64,000 bases of DNA, taken from Bacteroidota bacterium. Lineage in GTDB: Bacteria; Bacteroidota; Ignavibacteria; Ignavibacteriales; Ignavibacteriaceae. Where the stretch lies: the NCBI GenBank assembly GCA_020161395.1, contig JAIUOE010000001.1, positions 62,001 through 126,000 of the forward strand, read 5' to 3'. This document shows, in pieces, positions 34,750 to 43,969 of the stretch (its first letter is position 1; each line of letters starts with the position of its first letter). The notes beneath the pieces were generated by a model. The model searched no databases. It was given only the letters and a program-made list of their open reading frames with translations, and was not told where the DNA came from. The position numbers were made by a program, and so were the translations under genes.

Positions 34750-36117
34750 TTAAACTACCAGTTTATCCATAAATTCAGCCGCTGAAAGATCATCACAATT
34801 GAATATCAGTTCTTTCACCGCATCTCTTCTTGCCTTGTTAAGTTTATCACCAGAAAGGGCTTCGAACTTGTTGTCGAGGTCTTCCTGAGTCATCGGTTCT
34901 CTCGGATCACCTTTTGGATACTCGAGATATTCCGAGAATTCTCTTCCGTCTTTTGTGCGTACCACGGCTTTGGAAGGCTGTTTTGCAGGGAACATCTTCT
35001 CAAATTCAAGTGATGCTTCACCTTTTATTTTGTCTATCACTTCCCAGATGTGCGGATCTTTCATCTTTTCATCGGAGAATGAATTGGTTGTGATTTTTTT
35101 ATCGACAATCGCGGCCGCAATGCAGTATGGAAGTGAATGATCAGCAGTTTCCCTCGATTCGGGACGGTATTTGTGCGGATCGAAAAGAATGTCGCAAGCT
35201 CTGGCAATGGTTGTGATAATAACTTCATCAATATCGTTATAGGTGAGATTGTTTTTGGTCATCACCTTCAAAACGGCGGTAATGTGAGTGTGAGTAAGTG
35301 CCTCGGTAGGGAATGCCTTCATGCTGCATTCGAGAATTTTATACTTTACACCAAGGTCACCAACAAGTTTTTCCATAGCCCAGCCGTCACCGAAACACTG
35401 CATAAATCCTTCTTTCCCTTCAAACACCAGTTCGGTACCTGAGTATCCCTTTTTCGCCATCAAAGCAGCGAAAACACCCGTCTGAACTGCCATCGGATCG
35501 ACGGTATTCTTCATCATTGTGAGTTTCCCGGCAGTCGGACATCCAATGGTATGATTGTGACATCCATTAATTCCGATTGCATTAACCATCTGATCCACCG
35601 TCAAACCTAAAACCTTGCCCGCAACTATCGGAGACACAAACTGCGTAAGCGTTGCATGATGCCATTTCCTTTCACGGACTCCCGGCACTGCAAACTCGCA
35701 AAGTCTCTGTTCAAATTCATAAGCGAGAACTATCGCCACAATTACATCCTTCATCGATGCACCTGCAAGTTCACCCGCAGAAAGTGCAGCCGGAATAATA
35801 TCCGACGGATGTGAAGGGTCTTCCTTCCAGTAGATGTCGTTGAAGTCGAGTGCACGAATCATCAGTGAGTTTACAAGTGAAGTGCTGACAGCAGGGAGTT
35901 TTGTGCCGAATCCGATGAGAGTCGACTCACCTTTGCCACCCATCTCTTCGTAAATCTCACGCATAATCCGCACATCTTTGGTGTTCATCGCACCATATGC
36001 ACAGCCGATTGAATCGTAGAGATACCGTTTTACTTCGTGTATTACTTCTTTTGGCAGATCTTCATATTTCAGATTTACTGCAAATTCCGATATAATTCTT
36101 GATATTGATTTGTCCAT
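34750..36117 (-). CDS. MmgE/PrpD-family dehydratase or decarboxylase
   Basis: About 455 residues of the MmgE/PrpD family, which includes 2-methylcitrate dehydratase (PrpD) and cis-aconitate decarboxylase. Recognisable segments are the N-terminal DSIGCAYGA, the substrate-loop motif SHPSDIIPAALSAGE, KWHHATLTQFVSP and the late MKAFPTEALTHTH. The start is set at MDKSISRI (36117) because GGATAC lies just before it; the longer frame runs into an intergenic repeat. The aconitase upstream and citrate lyase downstream favour a tricarboxylic substrate, but dehydratase and decarboxylase activities cannot be told apart by eye. Confidence 0.88.
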   Translation of the reverse strand: MDKSISRIISEFAVNLKYEDLPKEVIHEVKRYLYDSIGCAYGAMNTKDVRIMREIYEEMGGKGESTLIGFGTKLPAVSTSLVNSLMIRALDFNDIYWKEDPSHPSDIIPAALSAGELAGASMKDVIVAIVLAYEFEQRLCEFAVPGVRERKWHHATLTQFVSPIVAGKVLGLTVDQMVNAIGINGCHNHTIGCPTAGKLTMMKNTVDPMAVQTGVFAALMAKKGYSGTELVFEGKEGFMQCFGDGWAMEKLVGDLGVKYKILECSMKAFPTEALTHTHITAVLKVMTKNNLTYNDIDEVIITTIARACDILFDPHKYRPESRETADHSLPYCIAAAIVDKKITTNSFSDEKMKDPHIWEVIDKIKGEASLEFEKMFPAKQPSKAVVRTKDGREFSEYLEYPKGDPREPMTQEDLDNKFEALSGDKLNKARRDAVKELIFNCDDLSAAEFMDKLVV

Positions 36118-36139
36118 TTTTGTATCCTTTTTTATATAA

Positions 36140-36264
36140 AACCGCAAAGGTCGCAAAGAACGCAAAGATTTTTATCAGTAAGCAGATTAGAAAGATTTAG
36201 GCAGAAAAACATCAATAATTAATACCTGATACCTGACTTTGCGTTCTTTGCGTTCTTTGCGGTT
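36140..36264. repeat. Inverted pair of CGCAAAGAA-type 9-mer repeats
   Basis: 36140-36167 reads ACCGCAAAG-GTCGCAAAG-AACGCAAAG, and 36238-36264 carries nearly the reverse complement. The two arms can form a long hairpin between the aconitase and PrpD genes. Confidence 0.75.
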
Positions 36265-36271
36265 TATCGAA

Positions 36272-38269
36272 TCATAAATTATTCTTGACCCAGTTTTCAA
36301 GCCCGCCGGCAACTATAAGTTCCTGAGCTGCCTGACCGACAGCACCAAAGGGATAAATCTTTTCACCGACCGTTGCAGTTGAAGTTTGGAAATCCACTTT
36401 TATTTTCAGACCGGGTTTAACTGATGCTTTTTCGGCACCGAATTTTGCTTTCAGGTCATTCACCAGTTCGGGCACTTCAATTGTCAGAAATCCGTTGTTG
36501 ATCGCATTTCTCTTGTAAGTTTCGCTGAAAGAACCTGCAATCAGTACAGAAATACCGCGATATTTCAAAGCAGTTGCAGCCTGTTCACGAGAACTACCCG
36601 TGCCGAAATTGAATCCGCCAACCATCACATCACCTTCTTTGGCAAGGTTCTGAAATTCGGGATCATAGTTTTCCATCGCAACCGCAGCCTGACCTTCCGG
36701 TGTAATGTCATCCTGATAAGTGTACTTGCCCGGATAAATTCCATCCGTATTCAAATTGTCCTGATGACAGAAAATAATCTCACCTTCAATAACACCCGGA
36801 AAACCATCTATAATGGAGATTTGGGATGAGGTTTGAGGTTGCATTTTTGAAGTTTGAAGTTTGAAGTTTGAAGTTTGACTATCATACTTCATACCATCAT
36901 ACTTCATACCATCAAAATTGATGTATCCCGAAATCGCCGACTGAGCAACGACTGCCGGTGAAGCGAGATAAGCAAAGGAATCAGGACTCCCCATTCTTCC
37001 TTTGAAGTTACGGTTAGTTGCGGAAATTCCCGTTTCACCTGCTTCGAGGAGACCTGTACCAAGTCCGATACAAGGACCGCATCCCGGAGGAAGTGGTACC
37101 GCACCGGCATCCATCAGAATCTGCCAGTCGCCCCGTTTTTCTGATTCTGCCTGCACTTCGCTTGAAGCGGCAGCTACGAAAAACTTCACACCATCTGCAA
37201 TTTTGTTCCCTTTAAGAACGGCAGCAGCCTCGGCAATATCCTCGACACGACTGTTCACACAGGAAACGAGATATGCCTTGTCGATTTTTATCTTTTTGGC
37301 TTTCAGCTCCGATACCTTGTTCCACACCTTCACACCATTCGGTCCTGAAACAGCAGGTTCAACTGCATCGAGATTGATGGTGATTACTTTAGCATAAAAA
37401 GCATCCACATCAGGTCTGAGATCGTGCATGCTTGATTTTAATGAATCGATGGTTTTCTCATTGATTCTGGGGTGGATACCATCAATCGCATCAGCATCGG
37501 AATTGACACCCTGCAGACCGCGTTTTTTTATAAATTCTGCCCGCTCGGTAAGCCAGTCAACAGTCTCATCGTCCACAGGGAAAAGTCCGACAAGGGCACC
37601 CCATTCTGTGGTCATGTTTGCGATGGCGAGTCTTTGATCTATTGTAAGATATTGAACTCCGTCACCTGAAAATTCCACGGCATGATTCAACACCTCATCC
37701 TTCGAGAAATATCCGCAAAGCGTGATAATCAGGTCTTTACCTGTAACTCCGTGAGGAAGTCTGCCGTTAAGGACTACTTTTGCAACAGGGGGTATCTGCC
37801 ACCAGGTTTTGCCCGTTGCCCAGATTGCTGCCGCATCTGTACGGACGACCGGTGTCCCAAGACATCCCATTCCGCCGTACATGTTTGAGTGACTGTCTGA
37901 AGCCACCGCAAGCGCACCCGGGAAGGCATATCCCTCTTCGATCATAATCTGATGCCCGATTCCTCTTCCTGCGGGATAAAAATCGGCACCCATCCCGCGG
38001 GAAAATTCCTCGATCTTGCGGTATTTTTCAAGGTTTTTCTCGGAAGTATCCTGTATGTTGTGGTCGAGCGTGTTCACTACCTGTCTTGGATTGGCAAGCT
38101 TTGTGGCACCCGTTTCCTTGAATTTTGGGATCACAGCACCTGTGTTGTCATGAGTCATCACATGCTTTGGATGAATCATAACATAGTCGCCCGACTTGAC
38201 TTTGTACCCCTCGGGATAACCCGAAGAGTACCGCTGAACAATCTTTTCAACTAAATTCTGTGCCATCAT
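36272..38269 (-). CDS. Aconitase/homoaconitase-family hydratase with repeat-encoded linker insert
   Basis: 665 residues; interconverts citrate and isocitrate (or a homologous tricarboxylate) using a 4Fe-4S cluster. Cluster ligands are Cys337 in SCVNSR and Cys397/Cys400 in GCGPCIG. The N-terminal NLVEKIVQRY and HPKHVMTHDNTG, and the C-terminal swivel domain with FGTGSSREQAA, are intact. It has a single-chain aconitase/Lys4-like layout. The linker at about 453-486 is unusual: GMKYDGMKYD followed by SQTSNFKLQTSKMQPQTSS, encoded by tandem short repeats. Isocitrate is the simplest substrate given the neighbours, but homoaconitate or methylcitrate forms cannot be excluded. The second ATG, three bases downstream, is an equally good start. 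Confidence 0.92.
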   Translation of the reverse strand: MMAQNLVEKIVQRYSSGYPEGYKVKSGDYVMIHPKHVMTHDNTGAVIPKFKETGATKLANPRQVVNTLDHNIQDTSEKNLEKYRKIEEFSRGMGADFYPAGRGIGHQIMIEEGYAFPGALAVASDSHSNMYGGMGCLGTPVVRTDAAAIWATGKTWWQIPPVAKVVLNGRLPHGVTGKDLIITLCGYFSKDEVLNHAVEFSGDGVQYLTIDQRLAIANMTTEWGALVGLFPVDDETVDWLTERAEFIKKRGLQGVNSDADAIDGIHPRINEKTIDSLKSSMHDLRPDVDAFYAKVITINLDAVEPAVSGPNGVKVWNKVSELKAKKIKIDKAYLVSCVNSRVEDIAEAAAVLKGNKIADGVKFFVAAASSEVQAESEKRGDWQILMDAGAVPLPPGCGPCIGLGTGLLEAGETGISATNRNFKGRMGSPDSFAYLASPAVVAQSAISGYINFDGMKYDGMKYDSQTSNFKLQTSKMQPQTSSQISIIDGFPGVIEGEIIFCHQDNLNTDGIYPGKYTYQDDITPEGQAAVAMENYDPEFQNLAKEGDVMVGGFNFGTGSSREQAATALKYRGISVLIAGSFSETYKRNAINNGFLTIEVPELVNDLKAKFGAEKASVKPGLKIKVDFQTSTATVGEKIYPFGAVGQAAQELIVAGGLENWVKNNL
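36828..36908. repeat. Heptanucleotide and 15-bp repeats inside the aconitase gene
   Basis: Two GAGGTTT-like units at 36828-36841 and four perfect GAAGTTT units at 36849-36876 are followed by two copies of ATACTTCATACCATC. All are in frame with the hydratase and encode the inter-domain linker. The same GAGGTTT word occurs in non-coding DNA at 54241-54266. Confidence 0.9.
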
Positions 38270-38273
38270 TTCC

Positions 38274-38807
38274 TCAGGCTTTAAATGGTTCGAAACTTAC
38301 AAAATCAGCATGGTGAACAATGAGTGACTCTACACTTCTGTAGCCAAGATCACCCTCTTTTGAGTGTGTTGCAATGATGTGCTGAACCTCCGCCGGCAGA
38401 CCAAATCTGTCGGCAATTGCCAGTCCGCTAAATGGATGTCTTACAAGTTTTCCGGCAGGTGAAGTAATAAGTTTTCCGTCTTTCATGTCGTACTCAATCA
38501 GTTTGCCAACATCGATCAGAATTGCTCCCGAAATAACGAAGTCCATGTTGAAATTGATCGAATCACCAAAATTGTTTTTCATTATTTTGGCAATTTCGAA
38601 AGAGAGTTGAACTGCAGTCCTTTTATGATTCATAAAGGAGACATTGCAGTCTTTTATCAAAAGTGAGAAGGGAATTACATCAAGGTCTTCGGGCGACAAA
38701 ACACTGTTTTCGATTGCGTAAATCCAGCATTGAAGTGTCTTTTCTTTTAATTCGGGGTCCTGAATCCAATCGATTTCAGGCCATATTTTTAAAACTTTTT
38801 CTCTCAT
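38274..38807 (-). CDS. HD-domain-like protein with an altered metal motif
   Basis: About 177 residues. The layout is that of an HD-type phosphohydrolase: FMNHKRTAVQLS, GAILIDVGKLIEYD, RHPFSGLAIADRFGL, IIATHSKEG and SLIVHHADF. The defining His-Asp pair is Ile-Asp here (codons ATC GAT), so one metal ligand is missing while other histidines remain. The start is set at MREKVLK (38807) with GGATAC upstream. It lies four bases before the aconitase start in the same operon. It may be a regulatory or nucleotide-binding relic rather than an enzyme (inference). Confidence 0.75.
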   Translation of the reverse strand: MREKVLKIWPEIDWIQDPELKEKTLQCWIYAIENSVLSPEDLDVIPFSLLIKDCNVSFMNHKRTAVQLSFEIAKIMKNNFGDSINFNMDFVISGAILIDVGKLIEYDMKDGKLITSPAGKLVRHPFSGLAIADRFGLPAEVQHIIATHSKEGDLGYRSVESLIVHHADFVSFEPFKA

Positions 38808-38828
38808 GTTGTATCCGTTGAATTGTGA

Positions 38829-39007
38829 AACCGCAAAGAACGCCAAGATCGCAAAGGGTTGATTATTGTCTCCGCAACTTTTGCGGTGTTACGATTGTAA
38901 AATTCTTAATTGCACTATAGTGTTGTTTTTGTAATAAACCGCAAAGACCGCTAAGTTGCGCGAAGATTAAAAAACTATCTTTGCGCTCTCTGCGTCCTTT
39001 GCGGTTA
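38829..39007. repeat. Three CGCAAAGAA-type repeats in the HD-dehydrogenase gap
   Basis: Forward copies lie at 38829-38858 (AACCGCAAAGAACGCC...) and 38937-38965, and an inverted copy lies at 38979-39007 (CTTTGCGCTCTC...GCGGTTAA). Either forward copy can pair with the inverted one. They fill much of the intergenic gap. Confidence 0.75.
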
Positions 39008-39018
39008 AACATTTTATC

Positions 39019-40137
39019 TTAAATATACGCTGCTATTGCTTCTGCCATCTCGAGGGTTTTGGTATCGCCACCCATATCATAGGTTTTGAATTTACCTTCT
39101 TCGATAACACGGGCAACGGCACTCTCCACTTTTTCGGCAAGTTCTGTTTCACCAAGCCATTCAAGCATCATTTTTGCTGCGAGAATTGTAGCTATTGGAT
39201 TTACTTTGTACTGTCCGAAATATTTTGGAGCTGAGCCGTGTGTCGGTTCAAATACAGCGAGTTTTTCACCGATATTACCGGAGCAGCCAAAACCGAGTCC
39301 ACCCACCATCTGGGCACAGAGATCGGAAATGATGTCACCGAAGAGATTGGTGGCAACGAGTACATCATAGTTGTGGGGATTCTTTAACAGCCACATTGTG
39401 ATTGCATCAATGTTTGCGTCGTCCATCTGAATTTCAGGATAATCTTTTCTGACCTCTTTTGCGATGTCAAAGAAAAGTCCGTCAGTGGCTCTAACGACAT
39501 TGGCTTTGTGCACAATGGTTACTTTTTTGCGGTTGTTTTTGCGGGCATATTCAAAAGCAGCTCTGATGATTTTTTCAGAACCTTTTTTGGTATTTATTTT
39601 GCAGTTAATTGCATAATCATCGGCACCGAGTCCGGCGAAAACGGAGAAAGGTTTCGAATGTTTTGCAAGTACTTCAGCAACTTCTTCCGGAACGGGAGCG
39701 AACTCAACGCCGCAATAGAGATCTTCGGTGTTCTCTCTGAAAACTACGAGATCAATATTGTCCTTATAGTTGAGTGCGTTTCCTTTGTATCCTTTAGCAG
39801 GTCTTAGACAGTTGTAAAGGTCGAACATCTGACGCATTCTGACGATCGGTGACCTGTAAACAAGTCCTTTGCCCTGAAGCTCGGGAATCAGTTCCGCTTC
39901 CGAATCTTTTTTAGGTTTTGAAGTGATGGCACCAAACATGGCAGCATCAACATTTTTAAGCAATTCAATTGTTCTTTCAGGGAAGGCATCTCCTTCTGTT
40001 CTCCAGAATTCCCAGCCGATGTCTCCGTGAATATACTCAGCATCCAAGCCCGTTTTATCGAGCACTATCTTCGCGGCTTCAAGCACCTCAATGCCTATGC
40101 CATCGCCCGGCAACCAGGCTATTTTATATTTTGCCAT
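39019..40137 (-). CDS. NAD-type isocitrate/isopropylmalate-family dehydrogenase
   Basis: A 372-residue beta-hydroxyacid oxidative decarboxylase. Family motifs are WLPGDGIGIEV, the Lys-bearing TIVHKANVVRATDG, the metal-binding NLFGDIISDLCAQMVGG and GSAPKYFG near the cofactor. The substrate-recognition helix reads SPIVRMRQMFDLYNCLRP, which keeps the Ser and two Arg but does not exactly match textbook isocitrate, isopropylmalate or homoisocitrate versions. Isocitrate dehydrogenase is the simplest call because aconitase and citrate lyase are neighbours. RBS GGAGAG gives 6 bases of spacing. Cofactor preference cannot be decided reliably. Confidence 0.85.
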   Translation of the reverse strand: MAKYKIAWLPGDGIGIEVLEAAKIVLDKTGLDAEYIHGDIGWEFWRTEGDAFPERTIELLKNVDAAMFGAITSKPKKDSEAELIPELQGKGLVYRSPIVRMRQMFDLYNCLRPAKGYKGNALNYKDNIDLVVFRENTEDLYCGVEFAPVPEEVAEVLAKHSKPFSVFAGLGADDYAINCKINTKKGSEKIIRAAFEYARKNNRKKVTIVHKANVVRATDGLFFDIAKEVRKDYPEIQMDDANIDAITMWLLKNPHNYDVLVATNLFGDIISDLCAQMVGGLGFGCSGNIGEKLAVFEPTHGSAPKYFGQYKVNPIATILAAKMMLEWLGETELAEKVESAVARVIEEGKFKTYDMGGDTKTLEMAEAIAAYI

Positions 40138-40177
40138 TATTTTCTCTCCGTATTTACATTGTTAACCAAAAAAAATT

Positions 40178-40250
40178 ATTAGTTATGAATTATGAGTTAT
40201 CAGTTGAACCCGGCACTGGTGTTAGCCGAAATTCGTAACTCATAACTAAA
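40178..40250. repeat. AGTTATGA-type element with inverted ends between idh and mmdB genes
   Basis: The left part (TTAGTTATGAATTATGAGTTA) pairs with the right part (TAACTCATAACTAA). A similar element, also with inverted ends and a related core, lies at 59054-59172. It starts 4 bases after the mmdB-like stop codon. Confidence 0.75.
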
Positions 40251-40254
40251 AAAG

Positions 40255-41394
40255 TCATCCCGTCATAAAGCTGAGGAGAATACCTGCAGCTACTGCACTT
40301 CCGATAACACCCGCGACATTTGGTGCCATCGCGTGCATCAGGAGATGATTCGTTTTATCATATTCCAATCCGATAACTTGTGAAACTCTCGCACTGTCAG
40401 GAACAGCAGAAACACCTGCATTTCCGATAAGCGGATTTATCTTGTCACCCGGTTTTAAAAAGAGGTTCATAACCTTTACAAACAGAACACCTCCCGCAGT
40501 GGCAACAATAAAGGATACGGCTCCAAGAACAAAGATCAGTATCGACTTCGGCGTGAGAAATGTAGTTGCCTGTGTGGAGGCACCCACAGTAAGGCCGAGG
40601 ATAATCGTTACAACATCGATCATGGGTCTGGCTGCGGTATCTGCAAGTCTTTTTGTTACTCCGCTCTCTTTTAGGATGTTACCAAAGAAGAGGGTTCCCA
40701 AAAGAGGGAGTGCACTCGGTGAAATGAAGGTGGTAAGAAGCAGACCAAGAATCGGAAAAAGAATTTTCTCTGTTCTCGAAACCACTCTCGGGGGCTTCAT
40801 TCTGATGAGCCGTTCCTTTTGATTGGTAAAGAGTCTCATAACAGGCGGCTGAATCAGCGGAACCAGTGCCATATATGAATAAGCTGAAATTGCGATTGCA
40901 CCTATCAGATGCGGCGCCAGTTTTGATGCGAGGAAGATAGCGGTTGGACCGTCAGCTCCGCCGATAATACCAATTGATGCGGCTTCGTTTGGTGTAAAAC
41001 CAAGCATAATTGCGCCAATAAATGTGGCGAAGATCCCAATTTGAGCCGCTGCCCCTATCAGAATCAACTTGGGATTCGACAGGAGCGTGGAAAAATCGGT
41101 CATTGCTCCAATTCCAAGAAAAATTAATGGCGGGTATATACCATTTAGTACACCAAAATAGAGATAATTAAGAGTGCTTCCTTTTTCATAGATGCCTATA
41201 CCAAGACCGGCATTCTCTAAAAAAGGTATATTCCCCACTATTATCCCAAACCCAATGGGAACCAAAAGTAATGGTTCATACTCTTTGGTGATGGCAAGAT
41301 AAATAAAGAGCAACCCTACAATAATCATAACGATATGTCCAATCGTTATGTTAGCGAAGGAAGTGTATTCGATAAACTTGGTAATACTCTCCAC
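40255..41394 (-). CDS. mmdB: Na+-translocating decarboxylase beta subunit
   Basis: A 379-residue polytopic membrane protein of the OadB/GcdB/MmdB family. It is the sodium channel/pump subunit where decarboxylation of the carboxybiotin drives Na+ export. The hallmark GGADGPTAIF contains Asp148, matching the essential Asp of OadB. About ten TM segments are visible. The start codon is GTG (41394), supported by TAGGAG seven bases upstream and overlapping the previous gene's 3' end. The last gene of the pump set, directly after the biotin carrier. Confidence 0.94.
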   Translation of the reverse strand: MESITKFIEYTSFANITIGHIVMIIVGLLFIYLAITKEYEPLLLVPIGFGIIVGNIPFLENAGLGIGIYEKGSTLNYLYFGVLNGIYPPLIFLGIGAMTDFSTLLSNPKLILIGAAAQIGIFATFIGAIMLGFTPNEAASIGIIGGADGPTAIFLASKLAPHLIGAIAISAYSYMALVPLIQPPVMRLFTNQKERLIRMKPPRVVSRTEKILFPILGLLLTTFISPSALPLLGTLFFGNILKESGVTKRLADTAARPMIDVVTIILGLTVGASTQATTFLTPKSILIFVLGAVSFIVATAGGVLFVKVMNLFLKPGDKINPLIGNAGVSAVPDSARVSQVIGLEYDKTNHLLMHAMAPNVAGVIGSAVAAGILLSFMTG

Positions 41395-41395
41395 T

Positions 41396-41836
41396 TTAAT
41401 CTCCTATTACTAACAGGAGATCACCTTCCATAACAGTATCACCTTGCTTTACAACCAGTTCCTTTATAGTACCCGGTTTGTCGGCATCTATCTTGTTTTC
41501 CATCTTCATGGCTTCAAGTATAAGGAGTTTGTCTCCCATCTTGACTTTGTCACCAACTTTGACGAAGACTTCCAAAATCGTACCAGGCAGCGGACTTTTG
41601 ATTCCGCCGGTTGCTTTTGGGGCTGGTTTCGTCGTCTTAACAGTCGATTTATCAACATCTGTCGATGGAACTGCTCTCTCTCTTACGAGTTTGGGAGTTA
41701 TCGGCTGAGCGAGTTTTTTCTCAATCTCTACTTCATAGACCGATCCGTTTACTTCTATTTCGGCAGTATCACCCTCGATGTTCTTAACCTGTACATGGTA
41801 ATCGTTGCCGTTTATTTTAAAGTTAAATTTTTTCAT
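41396..41836 (-). CDS. mmdC: Biotin carboxyl carrier subunit of methylmalonyl-CoA decarboxylase
   Basis: 146 residues. A small N-terminal beta domain and a Pro/Lys/Thr-rich flexible linker (about 45-78) precede a biotinyl/lipoyl attachment domain at 79-146. Biotinyl-Lys111 lies in LEAMKMENKI and the fold signatures are SPLPGTILEV and VKVGDKVK. It shuttles CO2 between the carboxyltransferase and the beta pump subunit. RBS GAGGAA. Confidence 0.95.
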   Translation of the reverse strand: MKKFNFKINGNDYHVQVKNIEGDTAEIEVNGSVYEVEIEKKLAQPITPKLVRERAVPSTDVDKSTVKTTKPAPKATGGIKSPLPGTILEVFVKVGDKVKMGDKLLILEAMKMENKIDADKPGTIKELVVKQGDTVMEGDLLLVIGD

Positions 41837-41850
41837 TGTTTCCTCATTAA

Positions 41851-42381
41851 TTACCAGTTTCTGGGGTGGCGGCGAAGGTTATAAATCTTGGAGCTCCATG
41901 GAGTGTACATTCTGGAGACCCTGTTGATCGTCAGAATCGTATTTTCCTGGTCGTGATTTGCGTTAAAGAATGAGTACAAAGCCATTGCTATGGCGGCATT
42001 CACTTCAGCGCTCATCTCTTCCTTCGGTTGACTTCCTTCCTTTTCAGGACTTCCTTTCGCATGTTTTTTTGCAACTGATTTTTTGATCAGATTACTCGCC
42101 AAAGAAAATGAAAGATAAAGGGCAGCGAGTGCAAAAAACACAACTCCCATTCCAATAACCGTCAGGACAAAGCTGTTGCCATTTCCTTTGATGTCATCCA
42201 TCGTATTAGCAGGGTTGAAGTGTATCAGTTCGCTTACATTCTCATCTTTCACAGGCTGTTTAAGAGAATCAGCCGCCTGAACTTTCGCCGTATCAACTTT
42301 TGCAGTTGCATTATTCTGTGGCAAGGCAACAGACACCATCAGCAAAAGAAGAAAAAGCAGCAGAAATTTTGTTTGTTTCAT
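41851..42381 (-). CDS. mmdD: OadG-family (gamma/delta) membrane subunit of the Na+ pump
   Basis: 176 residues. An N-terminal hydrophobic signal/anchor (about 5-20) is followed by a polar stretch and a single strong TM helix at about 70-95 (TVIGMGVVFFALAALYLSF). A charged segment leads to a conserved C-terminal part (AAIAMALYSFF, then SRMYTPWSSKIYNLRRHPRN) typical of this subunit in Bacteroidota. It anchors the soluble subunits to the pump. RBS AAGGAAG. Confidence 0.88.
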   Translation of the reverse strand: MKQTKFLLLFLLLLMVSVALPQNNATAKVDTAKVQAADSLKQPVKDENVSELIHFNPANTMDDIKGNGNSFVLTVIGMGVVFFALAALYLSFSLASNLIKKSVAKKHAKGSPEKEGSQPKEEMSAEVNAAIAMALYSFFNANHDQENTILTINRVSRMYTPWSSKIYNLRRHPRNW

Positions 42382-42391
42382 GGCTTCTTCC

Positions 42392-43945
42392 TTATAGCGG
42401 TATGTTAGCGTGTTTCTTAGGCGGAAGTGTATCCTTCTTTGTAGCGAGCGACTGCAATGCCCGGATTACTCTGAAACGGGTATTTCTTGGCTCGATTACA
42501 TCATCAAGGTAGCCATATTTTGCAGCAACATAGGGAGAGGCAAACTTGTTTTTGTACTCTTCCTCTTTCTGCTTGATGAATTCCACTCTTTCCTTGTCAT
42601 CGGTAATGGCACTTATTTCCTTGTTGTGAAGTATTTCTATAGCACCTTTTGGACCCATAACTGCTATTTCGGCTGTGGGCCATGCGTAGTTGATGTCGCC
42701 TCTAAGGTGTTTCGAACCCATAACATCATAGGCTCCACCATAGGCTTTTCTAAGTACGATTGTAACTTTTGGAACTGTTGCCTCACCATAAGCGAAAAGA
42801 AGTTTTGCTCCGTGGATGATGATTCCGCCATATTCCTGAGCCGTGCCGGGAAGGAAGCCGGGAACATCTACAAAGGTTACAACTGGAATGTTGAAAGCAT
42901 CGCAGAATCTTACAAAACGGGCTGCTTTTCTGGATGAATTAATGTCCAAAACACCGGCAATATAATTTGGCTGATTTGCTACAATTCCAACGGGCATCCC
43001 ATTGAATCTTGCAAAACCAATCACTATGTTCGGAGCAAAGTGCCGCTGAATTTCCACAAATTCGTTATAATCAACCACTGCGTGAATAACATCTCTTACA
43101 TCGTAAGGAACCGACGGATTATCAGGAATTATTGAATTGAGATGGTCTTCAAGCCTGTCAATCGGATCATCACAAGGTGCCAGCGGGGGATCTTCAAGAT
43201 TGTTCTGTGGCAGAAAGCTTAAAAGTTTTCTTATAAGCAGTATTCCCTCTTCTTCATCTTCAGCGATAAAATGGGAAACACCCGACTTGGAACCATGAAC
43301 ATATGCACCCCCCAGTTCCTCATCTGTTACATCTTCACCCGTTACGGTTTTTACAACTTTTGGTCCTGTCACAAACATGTAACTGGTGTCCCTCGACATC
43401 AGGATAAAATCGGTAAGCGCAGGTGAATAAACAGCGCCGCCCGCACAAGGTCCAAATATTGCCGAAATCTGTGGGATTACACCGGAGGCAAGAATGTTTC
43501 TTTCAAATATTTCTGCATAGCCTCCAAGTGATTTAACACCTTCCTGAATACGGGCACCGCCTGAATCGTTGATACCAATTACAGGAGCGCCAACTTTAAG
43601 GGCTTTGTCCATTACCTTGCAAATCTTTTCAGCATACATTTCTGACAGGGAACCGCCAAAAACGGTAAAATCCTGCGAAAAGATATATACAAGCCTTCCA
43701 TCAATTGTGCCATAACCGGTAACAACACCATCAGAGAGGTACTGTTGCTGATCGAGACCGAAATCGATGCAACGGTGCGATACAAACATGTCAAACTCTT
43801 CGAAACTCCCGGGATCGAGAAGAAGATCAATCCTCTCCCTCGCTGTCATCTTACCTTTTTTATGTTGTGCTTCTATTCTTTTTTCACCGCCACCCATACG
43901 GGCTTGTTTGCGGAGATCCATCAATTCTTTTATTTTTTGTTCCAT
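42392..43945 (-). CDS. mmdA: Methylmalonyl-CoA decarboxylase carboxyltransferase subunit (acyl-CoA carboxylase beta family)
   Basis: 517 residues, full length for the family. It transfers the carboxyl group from methylmalonyl-CoA to biotin, giving propionyl-CoA. Motifs include [55 protein letters not shown] and [14 protein letters not shown]. The neighbours (biotin carrier, OadG, OadB, epimerase) argue for the Na+-pumping decarboxylase rather than propionyl-CoA carboxylase, which would need a biotin carboxylase gene that is absent here. Confidence 0.93.
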   Translation of the reverse strand: MEQKIKELMDLRKQARMGGGEKRIEAQHKKGKMTARERIDLLLDPGSFEEFDMFVSHRCIDFGLDQQQYLSDGVVTGYGTIDGRLVYIFSQDFTVFGGSLSEMYAEKICKVMDKALKVGAPVIGINDSGGARIQEGVKSLGGYAEIFERNILASGVIPQISAIFGPCAGGAVYSPALTDFILMSRDTSYMFVTGPKVVKTVTGEDVTDEELGGAYVHGSKSGVSHFIAEDEEEGILLIRKLLSFLPQNNLEDPPLAPCDDPIDRLEDHLNSIIPDNPSVPYDVRDVIHAVVDYNEFVEIQRHFAPNIVIGFARFNGMPVGIVANQPNYIAGVLDINSSRKAARFVRFCDAFNIPVVTFVDVPGFLPGTAQEYGGIIIHGAKLLFAYGEATVPKVTIVLRKAYGGAYDVMGSKHLRGDINYAWPTAEIAVMGPKGAIEILHNKEISAITDDKERVEFIKQKEEEYKNKFASPYVAAKYGYLDDVIEPRNTRFRVIRALQSLATKKDTLPPKKHANIPL

Positions 43946-43969
43946 ATATGTATACCTCGGAAACCGAAA

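Noticed and set aside
42392-43945. Propionyl-CoA carboxylase beta subunit
   Set aside because: No biotin carboxylase gene is present, while OadB, OadG and a carrier subunit are, which fits the decarboxylase pump.
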